In this document: piece after piece, positions 46,403 to 56,700 of the stretch | How the letters are laid out: each line of letters opens with the position of its first letter | How positions within the stretch are numbered: position 1 is the stretch's first letter | Assembly: GCA_902806565.1 (NCBI GenBank) | Contig: CADCXA010000030.1 | Span: 558,001-622,000, forward strand | DNA from: Hypoxylon rubiginosum | Lineage: Eukaryota > Ascomycota > Sordariomycetes > Xylariales > Hypoxylaceae | DNA length: 64,000 bases | Direction: 5' to 3' | Made by a program: the position numbers and the translations under genes | Notes under the pieces: generated by a model | Told to the model about the DNA's origin: nothing | What the model saw: the letters and a program-made list of their open reading frames with translations, nothing else | The model's database searches: none

Positions 46403-48492
46403 ATGAAAACTCTCTTAGCCCTAGTCCTTCTCCTTAGCACATTCCATGGAACCACTGCTGATTCTAACCTGGCGGCTCAGGGGCACCAACCTGATTCTCA
46501 GACCATTGCTGCTTATGAGAAGTCGGGCATGTGTCTTTACTACTATACCAGTCGCCAGCCGAATTGGAGTAAGGGGCTGCAACCTTGTATCAAATACTGT
46601 GAAGACAATGGAGGGCATGGGTATTCCGAAGTATGTACCTTCCTACGACATCTGATACTAGTTGACATCTAGGTACTTACGTAGAGTTGACTTATTCGAA
46701 ATAGTGCGACTTAAGTTCGTACAAGGACATCGACATTGAGAAAACCAATGCGTTCCCTAAATATGTTGACGACGACGGGTTCCCATGGGTGCCGGCTCCG
46801 TGCAAGTGCGAGAATAAAGATGTGGAAGGCATTGCCTCCGAGATCATCGACATAGTCGCCGAGGCATTGGCCCAGCTGGATAATATCCTCTGTGCAGTCT
46901 TCCTCTCTGCCATTACGGAGATTGCCGACATTGGCCTCATGTTCGTGCCTGGCGGTGCAGCTATCATGGGTGCCGGTAAGGTCATCCAGTACGCGAAGTC
47001 GGGTTACGAGAATGGAAGTATGTTCAATTTGACCCTTTAAAGCAAGGAGTGCGTTGCCGTTATTGATTACATGCTACTCAGTGGATGCCGCCGGGTTCTA
47101 TACCGATTGGGTCGGTCAGGCATGTGGGGTGCCTGGTTGGAGTTTCAGTCTTGAAGACATGTTCAGTAAGTACGATCTACCGAGTGGAGGGTCTTCGGAT
47201 ATATGGCTGATACTTCTCATAAGTGGATATGGTAAATGCACCCGATTCTATGATGGGCGACGGTGTTGCTTCTACCGGCTGTCTGCGCAAAAAGGACAAG
47301 AGCAAATGCAACAAACGTGACCCAAAGTCTGACCCCAAGACATCCAGCCAGGTGCACGGGGGAACAAGCACCAGGAAGGATGACCCGCCTAAAACCACCG
47401 AAGACCCCAAGGCCTGTAAGGTAAAGCGTGCTCCTTACAAGCCAGAGCCAACGAGATTGGTAGAGGAGTTTGGCGACTTCGAGGAGAGGAAGGAAGAAGA
47501 GTGCAACAATGGTCAGACGACAACTACTGTGCACCGGACCACTACCGACAAAGCTATTGGGTATTACGTCCAAGACAGGAAAGACATGCCCAAGATTGTC
47601 TATAAGGAAGAGCTATAACCTGAGAAGAGCATCCCAAAGGCAAGGACAAGAGTAAGCTTCGTGGTTTTTGTCGGTAGACTTTAGGTATGAGCCTATGAGG
47701 CATCCTGCTAATACCGGTATCACTCACGCGGCTATACGTTCAACTGTCAAAATCAGCACACTGCGAGCCATATTCAGTATCTCCGAGTTTCAGGGCCTTA
47801 AGGCGAATGATGATGGCTTGCGGGACAACCCGTGCTACCCCAAGGCATTGATCGACGATCCCGGCTGGGCACTCCTGACCGACGATAAATGGTACGAAGA
47901 CCACCCCGCAAGGGCGCAGAATACGGCCAACTACCGTAAGGCGCCCGGCGAAGCTGCAGTTAGTGCCGCAAAGGGGAGGGTCGACGCGGCCAGAAAGGCT
48001 GGTGAGAAGCTTGATACCATCGAGGCTATCGGCCTCCAGGGGATGATGGGTAAGCTCAGATTCAAGACGGAGAAGGACATGTAGGAGAAAATGGTAGGTA
48101 CGAACGATGGCCAGATCCCAGAGGAGCTGTGGGGTCTCTTGCCCACGATCCCCGCGTTCAAGAAGCCGAAGAAGCGCAGCTTGGTCGACGCCGCCGCCGC
48201 CGCCGCCGCAAACGGCACCCTGAGCCTGGAGGACCGCGATACGGATGGTCTGGACTGGGACGGTGACGAGGACGACGTCGAGAGCATGAGCGATGAGGAG
48301 CTGCGTATGTGGCTGGAAGATTACGAGGAGTTGATGCGCCGCATGTACGAGGATGGCGAGGAGAGCCGTACGACGCCTCCTGAGGTCCTGGCGGAACCCA
48401 CTTTGGCCTCCGGGGATGGGAGAGATCAGCCAACTCCGGCGATGGCGGGATCGGTCGCTTCGGGTGGGATGCCCCGTCCAACTGATGTGTGA
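46403..48492 (+). pseudogene. Secreted cysteine-containing protein of unknown function, decayed
   Basis: The start is ATG 46403 with a good signal peptide (MKTLLALVLLLSTFHGTTAD). Exons read on in frame through CDLSSYKDIDIEKTNAF, APCKCENKDVEGIASEIIDI, a hydrophobic helix (AIMGAGKVIQYAKSG), then DAAGFYTDWVGQACGVPGWS and VNAPDSMMGDGVASTGCLRK to KDMPKIVYKEEL. There a TAA (47616-47618) stops the frame, although family-like sequence (PEKSIPK) continues. A frameshift near 47640 and another near 47800 follow; between them GYTFNCQNQHTASHIQYLRV is readable. The last block (RDNPCYPKALIDDPGWALL) is cut by TAG 48082-48084 and continues to 48492 with a poly-Ala run and an acidic tail. I do not recognise the family. 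It could alternatively be a shorter gene ending at 47618 with extra downstream coding sequence. Confidence 0.6.
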
Positions 48493-48546
48493 GCCTCACA
48501 GCATCACGTACTCGCTATCACAGGACGAAGATGGCGTTCGGGTGCG

Positions 48547-48566
48547 AGTGATATTGGGGGGGGGGG
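48547..48566. repeat. G homopolymer
   Basis: A run of about 11 G follows ATATT. It is of interest only as a possible sequencing weak point just after the decayed gene. Confidence 0.6.
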
Positions 48567-48780
48567 GACCTTATATCTTATCTGTCTATTTATAGGTACC
48601 TACCTACCTAAGGTATGTAGCAAGGAACGGGTTACGATTCACAGATAGGTACTTGACTCAATAATTTTGATTTAATATAATTTCGCTACTTATACGGAAA
48701 TACCTCATTAGGCAGGAGGTGGCAGGCTAGAAATGATCTGAAGCACCATCAAGGTATCCCCGAACGTACCGACTTTGCCT

Positions 48781-49929
48781 CTAGCAAGTGAAAACGGCAG
48801 GACCTGTATTCATCTGTTAGACGTGTGATTTCTTTTGGTAACGTTAATATTTCATGAACAAAACTAACCAGGAATCTTATAGGGGTTGGTAGAGCTTGGG
48901 GGCTTGCCGTAGATATCGATGAGAAGGCCAGCGTCGTTAGACTAGTTTTTATTAGCTATTGTCTTACATGCCTACCTTTAACTAGGGCTGGGCAACGCTC
49001 ACCTTGTAGACACCGGGGATGCTGGCTGTGGTTGGCTTCTTAGTGGCCTTGCCGCCAGTCACGTTGATCTGGGCGCATTCCATCTAATTATTGCGTTAGT
49101 GTCGTTTCTAACATTTGAGATGGGTTTCCATCAAGACATCATCCGGGGTTGGTGATACGAAGGAAATAGGGGGTTAGCTCACATAGAGTTGAGCACCGTT
49201 TGTCGAGCGAGCTCCATGCAGGGCAACCATCTCGGCGCGGAGGAGGTACTGGCCGTCCTCGATGCAGTCGGGGATTTTGATCTGCTGGTTGCCGCCGTTG
49301 TTGATGACCGTATCGGTTCCCCACTTGCCGTTGCTGAAGCCCTCCTCCTGGATCTTGAACCAGCCGTCCCCGACACCATTGTCTTTGGTGGCGTCGGTGA
49401 CCTTCTTGAGGTACGCCATAACTGGCCCCTTGTGGCCCGGGTCCATAACGTCATTGGCACCAGCTATCGTGTCAAGTTAGCTCAACCCTTCCTCTCGTAA
49501 AATAACAACGAGAATGATCTAGAGGGATGTTATGGATGTTTACATTGCAAAGTGTGCCGCCAGACGGCGCTAACGGTCTCGCCGGCCTTCACATCGATAA
49601 TCTTGTCCGAGGGTGTGGTCGGGTTGGGAGGACCGTTGCAAGCCATGTTGCTGTTGGCTACATCGGTTTGCGGCTACAAAGATGCCACGCCATTAGCTGA
49701 CTGGGGTATTCTAATTCAGTTGTCATACGTACCCCATCGTAGCTAGGAGTCCGGATAGCATGCGACACAGCTAGATATCGGGAATCAGTATCTCCTTCGA
49801 TGGTTTTTGCACTTGGGAGATTTTAAACATACGATATGTCTGGGCACTCGTCTTGAGCTGGCAGAAAATAGTATGGCCTGAGGCCATGGAGGCCAAAGCT
49901 GCGGCAGCACCGAGGTTGGAAAGCTTCAT
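48781..49929 (-). CDS. AA9 lytic polysaccharide monooxygenase (former GH61)
   Basis: A secreted copper enzyme that oxidatively cleaves cellulose or related glucans. ATG at 49927-49929; the signal peptide [18 protein letters not shown] ends just before His19 of HTIFCQLK, so the mature chain starts with the copper-binding His. Exons joined by GT..AG introns give [64 protein letters not shown] (second copper His), [40 protein letters not shown] (axial Gln-x-Tyr) and a last exon ending IPGPAVFTC. The stop is the TAG at 48781-48783. All known active-site residues are visible. No cellulose-binding module follows. About 250 residues, single-domain. Regioselectivity cannot be judged. Confidence 0.93.
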
Positions 49930-50967
49930 GATGGCTGTGAGGATATGGTTTGGCTGCTAGACAGGGGGCGGTGATGAGAAATCCCAAAGGGTGCCTCTCA
50001 GGCCTTGTGAGATGTTTTGTACGACATATATATCATTGCCATCCCGGAGTCTCGTTCTATTCAGGTCATACCTATTCCATCACATGTATATACTGCATAG
50101 TATCATCAAATAGACTACACCACTCACAGCTCGTGAATAAAGCAGACCAGTAGCAGCAGGTTCAATTTTGCTCACCTCTGGTACGGGAGCTAGCGAATGA
50201 GATGTCAAAATGGGAGAAGCGAGGGCGGTGGAAAGGCCTCCGTCGCGAATTGGGGTAATACCTGTATAGTATAGCCTCTGGCGTTGTTACATTTGCCGGC
50301 AACATCAATTACGAACCCCGGGTTCTCCGGATTTATATATCTTCGGCTCAGGGGAGGTGCTTAATAACATTGCTGCCCCCCATCCCCCACAATAAGACAA
50401 CCTATAATTGCCAAGCTCCTTTGCTCTAGGGACTTGTCATGAAGCTAGACTCTAGCACGGGTGAGGATGGTAAAAGATAGTTCACATTTCTCATCGAAAA
50501 TGAACACGGTAGCTGCAGCAACTCACTGAGAAATGATAATGGCAAGTCTATACAGCTTAATGGAAAATAACTCGTTCGGAGTTGGGGTTCGGCGGATTGC
50601 CCAAGCTGCCTATGCGATTAGCATTCGATGCATTTTGAGTATGCCTGACGGCGGCACAAACCTTAACAGCATTGAAGAGTTGAAACTTCTTTTGATACGA
50701 GAATATCTCGCTTGTATTTGAAAGCTTGTTGTAGTGTTGGGATACTAAGTTTGGAGGATTGGGAGATGCGGGCTACGAAAAAGGGGGTAAAGGGGGTGGT
50801 GTAACAATTGATATTTGGCTCCAATATGAGTAAGTCCCTTGTACGTAGCCACGCTTAGACCTCTTCAGCTACTAAACTCGATGGCAAGTTTATAGCAGTG
50901 CATATCTGGAAGCGGGGTTTCGTGTTCGTATCCGTGTCCATGTCTAGGTGTAAGTCTGCTAGCCACG
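49930..50967. other. Upstream region of AA9 gene and downstream region of antiporter
   Basis: About 1 kb. The half next to 49930 should carry the AA9 promoter; I could not identify carbon-catabolite sites with confidence. No gene or repeat was recognised. Confidence 0.5.
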
Positions 50968-52935
50968 TTAGTTGCTAGGTTGTAAGTGCACAACCTCTCC
51001 ACTGTGAACACCCCAAGCCCCGAGCACGTCGTCCCTCGTGGCCCTATCCCTATCCGGTGCGGCGCTTCGGCGAGCCGAGCGGCTCTCGAGCTTCCTGACT
51101 CTGCGGACCAGCAGACCGACGGACACGGGGCCCGCGACGGTGCACAGGACGATAGCCCACGTGACGATGAGGAAGAGCCTTGAGGCGGCGGCGGCGTCCT
51201 CCTCCGGCCGCCGGAACACCCCGTTGCTCTCCGCCACGGCCGAGATCAGGAATCCGATCTCGCCGCGGGCCACCATGGCGGACGACACGATGGCGGCCGG
51301 GTAGAGCGAGAGCGGCTTCGCCGGCGTCGTGAACGTAGGAGGCTGATTGTCGTTAGCCGATCGCGATGCCTCTTGTCGTTGCTGCTGCTCCTCTTGGGAC
51401 GGCACACGAAGTCTCTCATTTGTAGGAGACGTATCAGCAGTCCTCGTAGCTTGGGATGTAGTAGTTGGCTCCGGCTGCTGTACAAGCTCTACAGCCTCAC
51501 CCCTTGGCGCCTGTTGCGACGTCCCCGACTTCCTCAGCCGTCGAAACCTTGAGAAGAGCGCATGGTACCGGGACGCGACGAACAAGCTAAAGTTCCCGGC
51601 CAGCCCGCTCATAGAGACGGGAAACCGCACGAACCACAAGCCGCATAGCATCTTACCGATCGCCATGAGGACGCTGTAAACGATTCCGCGCCACGCCACA
51701 TCGCCCGAGAACATGTCGGAAATGGGAATGGAGAACCCAATCGAGGCGAAAAAGAAAGGCTTAAGGATCCGTGTTACTGCTTGTGAGTAAAAGATGCCGT
51801 AGACATCAGGGGTTGGGTGCACCGACCGTTGTCGCTGTTGCTCTTTCAGATGGGCCGCTGTTTGAGGGTTGCTGTCGCTATTGCTCCCTGAGCCCTGGTC
51901 GACCGTAGTGGACTCATCCTTCGACTTATCCGTCTGTACCCCGTGTGAAAACACAACAGTAGAAGAATTCTCTAAGCTTCGACTCTCAGTCGCAGTGCCG
52001 GAATCATGCTGTTGTAGATCCCGCCACCAGCTAACTACAATACCGGCAAGGTACGCCGCGAGCAACACCGAAGCGCCCGCGTAACTAGCTCCGACCACAA
52101 GCGCGATTAAGAGAGCCGTCTGCGCTACGAACGCGACATGCGTCGCATCCAGGAAACCTAGTCGCTGCCACCAGGGCTTTTCCGACTCAGAATCCGTCTC
52201 CCCAGCCTGAGTCTGAGTCTTACTCCCAGAGGTAGCCACCGCCGCCGCCTCCCTCCTCTTCACCGAAGCGATAAGCGGCCTAAGCACAAATCGACAAGCC
52301 AGGGGAACCGCGACCGCGAACGCGACCGAGACTAGCACGGGCCGGACGACCGCGTTCGCAACGTCGATATCCACGTCCCCGCCCCCGTCCCCGCCGAGGC
52401 TCGCCACGATCTGCACCATGACCAGCCCCACCACATCATCCATCATCGCCGCGGCCCCCAGCACGCCCCCGAGCCTCGTATCCGCGAGCCCGCTCGCGCC
52501 CAGCACCGCGAACGTCGTGCCGAGGCTCGTGCTGCACAGCGCCGCCGCCGCCGCGAAGCACTGGACCCCGGTAGCCTGTGTTAGCGCCCCTAGAACCGCG
52601 AAAGTCAGCGCGACGGGCGCCGCGACCCCCGTGAGCGCGACGCCGGCGCTGAGCGGCAAGTCCCGGCGGAGTCCGGCGACCGGGGTAGCGGCGCCGCCCT
52701 CGAACACGACGAGCACGAGGCCCAGGTACCCGATCTGGACGACGGCGGCCTGGACCTCGGATCCCAGCCAGCCGGCGCCGGGCGCGCCCCAGGCGACCCC
52801 GACCAGGACCTGGCCGACCAGCCCGCAGTAGAGGGTGCGGTCGAGGATGGCGTCGGCGGCGTTGAGGGCGAGGAGGAAGGACGAGAGGACGAGGATCTGG
52901 GTTATGGAGGGCTCGTGATAGGGTAGAGAGGACAT
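50968..52935 (-). CDS. CPA-type cation/proton antiporter
   Basis: A single G+C-rich exon of 655 residues from ATG 52933-52935 (MSSLPYHEPSITQIL). The N-terminal half has about ten hydrophobic segments. Ion-site motifs are present: VVFEGGAATPV, STSLGTTFAVLG and MMDDVVGLVMVQ, whose Asp-Asp corresponds to the proton/cation-binding site of Na+(K+)/H+ antiporters. Two long polar inserts interrupt the membrane core: residues about 330-385 (Ser, Gln and Asp-rich) and about 480-555 (Gln, Arg and Ser-rich). Helices resume with PAAIVSSAMVARGEIGFLIS and LIVTWAIVLCTVAGPVSVGL. Likely a monovalent-cation/H+ exchanger of the plasma or an organelle membrane; which ion is unknown. Confidence 0.86.
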   Translation of the reverse strand: MSSLPYHEPSITQILVLSSFLLALNAADAILDRTLYCGLVGQVLVGVAWGAPGAGWLGSEVQAAVVQIGYLGLVLVVFEGGAATPVAGLRRDLPLSAGVALTGVAAPVALTFAVLGALTQATGVQCFAAAAALCSTSLGTTFAVLGASGLADTRLGGVLGAAAMMDDVVGLVMVQIVASLGGDGGGDVDIDVANAVVRPVLVSVAFAVAVPLACRFVLRPLIASVKRREAAAVATSGSKTQTQAGETDSESEKPWWQRLGFLDATHVAFVAQTALLIALVVGASYAGASVLLAAYLAGIVVSWWRDLQQHDSGTATESRSLENSSTVVFSHGVQTDKSKDESTTVDQGSGSNSDSNPQTAAHLKEQQRQRSVHPTPDVYGIFYSQAVTRILKPFFFASIGFSIPISDMFSGDVAWRGIVYSVLMAIGKMLCGLWFVRFPVSMSGLAGNFSLFVASRYHALFSRFRRLRKSGTSQQAPRGEAVELVQQPEPTTTSQATRTADTSPTNERLRVPSQEEQQQRQEASRSANDNQPPTFTTPAKPLSLYPAAIVSSAMVARGEIGFLISAVAESNGVFRRPEEDAAAASRLFLIVTWAIVLCTVAGPVSVGLLVRRVRKLESRSARRSAAPDRDRATRDDVLGAWGVHSGEVVHLQPSN

Positions 52936-53762
52936 GATGAAGTCGTTGGTCGTCAATGCAACTGAGAACGCTGCTTTATTAGGGAGGTATTATAAAGGGG
53001 TTACATGCTCGGAAATGTGTGAGGTTGAAGGTGAGTGAGGTCATAGGTACTTGAACGCCAAGATTTAACAGTTAACCTCCACTAGAAAAAAAAAGGTTCA
53101 GTCTAAACATATGCTACGTATTTTCAAATCTCACTATAAATACCTAAACGAACAATATAAAGAATTCTTACAGAAATCAAACCGCTAGCTTACTAATATA
53201 AATATATCACGAAGCAAGTCAAAATGAAATATACCGGCATCGTTATGATAGACTTGTGCTATCTGCTATGCCTATCTATATATTAATACACTTATGCCCA
53301 CAGTATTGCTCGGTGAGAAGTCAAGAATCACAAGCACTTGGTGATCCCCCTTCTTACGCGCAGTCCCGTCCCAAGTCGCAAAAGAATCTTACAAAGCTTC
53401 ATTAATTGATCCGCAAGACGCCGTGAAATGCCACTTATCACAAACAGCCATCTACCGCTTTTTTGGGCGCCAGTGTGGTATCACCTCGTCAACAACCGCC
53501 CCCTTTCCCCTTCATGTGCTTCCGAGGCCTAGGTTGTTCCGGTACGTAAAGGTCGTGCTTGACCAATGGGTCGACGAATTTTGGTCGTCATCTATTCCGC
53601 ATTATTTTATGAGGCGGCATTAATAACCCCCCATCCACCAGGGGTAGCAACATTCAGTTGCTCCCCTTTCTCCTCCTATTTTATCATAGTGAGGTCTTCA
53701 CCAGAAAACATCTCCATGTCGTCATCGTACACTGTCTTCTCTCGGTAGAGAAGGTGGCTCTT
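52936..53762. other. Intergenic region between antiporter promoter and NOT1 3' end
   Basis: 827 bases, A+T-rich in the middle (53080-53300). Nothing was recognised besides the expected promoter of the antiporter gene (left) and the terminator of NOT1 (right). Confidence 0.5.
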
Positions 53763-56700
53763 TTATGACTGGTTGAGGTGCTGTCTTGCAATTGCAGCGA
53801 ATTGGTCCGCAATCTGTACTCAGTTAGCTTAACCATCTTTATCATGAGTAGAAGCAGTATCCTCAATATACGAAAATGCATTACTTACATCGCGATCTGC
53901 CTTAATGAATGGCTGGTCGAAGAAATGGAACTTCTCCTTGGATACTAGCTCCATGATGACCATCATGAGTCCCCACGGCTGAGGCCAGAAGCCAGCAATG
54001 CGCTCAAGCAATACCCGAACGATTTGTTGGCGGATGTCCGCTTCTTCAGGGTCGTCCATATCTTGACCAAACATCTCGAAGAGGATGTAACTGAAGTACT
54101 CAGTGATGGGACTGTAGTGGCGTAGACGGTCGATGATGCTGTTCAGAAGGAAGTATCGAACCTGAGGTTGCAGCTCGTGTACTAGTAGTGACAATGTCGC
54201 AACGTCCGGAGCACTGGGGACGAAGAGTGGTCTTTCCTGCAGGGTCTTCGAAACGGCATAGTTACCAATGAATGTAACAACCCCATCAATGAGCTGCAGA
54301 TCGACACCGACTGGCACATTACCGTACGTCGTATCGCTCATGTTGCCTTTGCTGATAGCATGCGTGAGATGGGCAATGGCGTCCTCTGAGGGGGGAGCTT
54401 GCACAAGCTGCTCGAGGATATCCAGCATACCCGCCTCTTGAAGATACGACAAACTGGAAGCCGTATCTAGTTGTGAGTCCTGGGGAATCAGGTCTCCAGC
54501 TTCTGATCGCGGGCCGCAATTGAGAACGATGTTCCTTAGCTGAGTACAATGGGGCGAAATGTTCAGGCATAGCTGAGACGCACTGGCCCAGATGTAGTCT
54601 GAAAAGTCGTGAGCGAGGACCACTAGAAGCTTAACGACGGCGCGGTAAAACTCCTTAACGACATCAGTCACATCAATCGCTTTCATGTGCCCTGAAACGT
54701 GTCTCAGAAGAGACTGGAGGAGCTTGCTGTAGGGGAGCCAACCGCGCTTCGACTCGAGGAGAAGTAGGTCGGGTGCGAAGCGTCGATGCCCTATTAGGCC
54801 GAGCCATCCGAAGGCGAAACCAGGGAAGCGTTCTGGGCTGAGTTGCAAGAACGTCTTCGCCAGGGAGAGCAGGAATTCTTGGCGGCATGCATCAAGGCTT
54901 GAGCTTTCTATGAAGATTGTATCGGCGCCATGCATAAGCATAGAGAAGAGGCGGAAAAATACTCTCTGGTTGAATTGTTCGCCTCGCGTGACGTGATGGT
55001 GATTGAGAACCACAGCAATGAGTGACGCGATAGCCTCAAGGACCTGGAGAAGTCCGGCCTTGGGGTCATCATGCTCAGCGCCCGCTTCCTTCGCATAGAT
55101 CGTCACCAATCTTATTAATGCATCTGCCGCGACAAACGCCTCGGTGTGGCTTCCCACGTGTAGAACCTGCTCATAGTAATTCACAGACACGTCAATGGCT
55201 CGTCGAACAAAGACTAGAAAGTCATCCTTATTCGAGACGATGTTCTTGGCCCGGATCTGTTTCACAAATGCCACCTGAGCCTTCTCCGGTGTGTTGTAGT
55301 TGTTATATAACCTAACCCACTCTTCGAAGATGTACTCGAATTGTTCTAGTCGTTCCGCGTTGTCCGGTATAACCTCGGGCTTGGTCAGGCCGGAACCAAG
55401 GAACTTGGCCTTCAATCGCTGGCCAGCCTCAAGGCTAGGCTCTTCGTTGATCCAGCTCCACGCAACCTCCATGCTACGCACAAAGTCGGCAAAGAGCGCA
55501 ATGGGCCGCTCGTTGAATAAGGTCAGATCGAGAAGTTTTTCGAAGAACTCAAGGTATCCATCCTCTCGCTGCGCTAGCACCTTGGCCATCATACGGTCGA
55601 TACTGTGCAGATCAAGGAAATCCGTCGGGAGCAGAGCAGTAATCAAAGAGATGTTAAGGATGCTCTGGGGTGACTGCTGGTAGAAGCTCATTTGGACGCG
55701 GTCGTGTAGCGCAGTACCGGAACTAGCAGCGATCTTAAGCAGCTGCTCCAGTATATGAACTAGACTTTCTAAGAAGAGCGTGTTGTCTGCTCCGCTGAAG
55801 AGCAACTGGCAAATCTTCTCGGCCACGTAAAAGGCAAATTCCTCCGAGCTCTGTGACGTGTTGATGATGAGTTGGGTAAAGACATCAACTACTTCGAGCA
55901 CCGGATGCGACCTCGGAAGGTCGCTGAAATGCTCCTCGTCTGTCGACGTAGTAGTCCGTTTCAGCTCAGACAGAAGCCTCTCTATCTTGTCCATCACTCC
56001 TCTCCCGTCTATGGGATGCGCTGAAGGGCGGCCGTTGGCCATCCCCGCATGGACGTGGGAGTACGGTATCTGCGTGTTGATATGGGGAAGAGATGGCGTC
56101 TCTGCTGGCGTAGCGAGATTGGGGACAGCGGTATACTGGTCCTGGAGAACCTCGTTTGCGATATTTCTGGTCGCGTCCGAAGCCGAGGAGGCATGAGCTC
56201 CGGTAACCTGTGTAGTACCCCTCGGCTGTCTTGCAAAGTCCTCGTAGATAGCCATTTGCTCCGCGTTCAAACCAGCCATGCTTGGTGAGAGCTTGTAAGG
56301 ATGCGGGATAGTCATCGCCCATCGGCTAAGACTGGGATCGACGTACGGATCGTTGGGGCGCTGTAGACGGTGGCGACGACGGTTCTCGATCTCGCTTTCT
56401 ATCATATCCTCAATCTCCGGAACGGCACGTTCCTCGGCTTGCTTTTCGATAACGCTACAAGCGAGGTCGAGGTTAGAGTTAACACACATGATAATTGTAC
56501 CCTCAGGCAAGGAATGGGGTAGCTCTGTTGCTGCGTTTCGCATATAGTTGGTGATGTTAGCTCTGAGAGGCTCCTTCGAAGTAACCTGGGCCAGGCTTCC
56601 AGCGGTAGCTTTGACCATGTTAACTGCAGACGTTCGGAGTTTGTTCTCATCAGGCTCAGTTGCGAAATCCTTGTGAATCATCTGCTGCGTACTTATCGCG

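Noticed and set aside
53829..53889. NOT1 C-terminus SNAFSYIEDTASTHDKDG
   Set aside because: This is read-through into an intron. Splicing to the acceptor at 53814 gives IADQFAAIARQHLNQS, the family ending.
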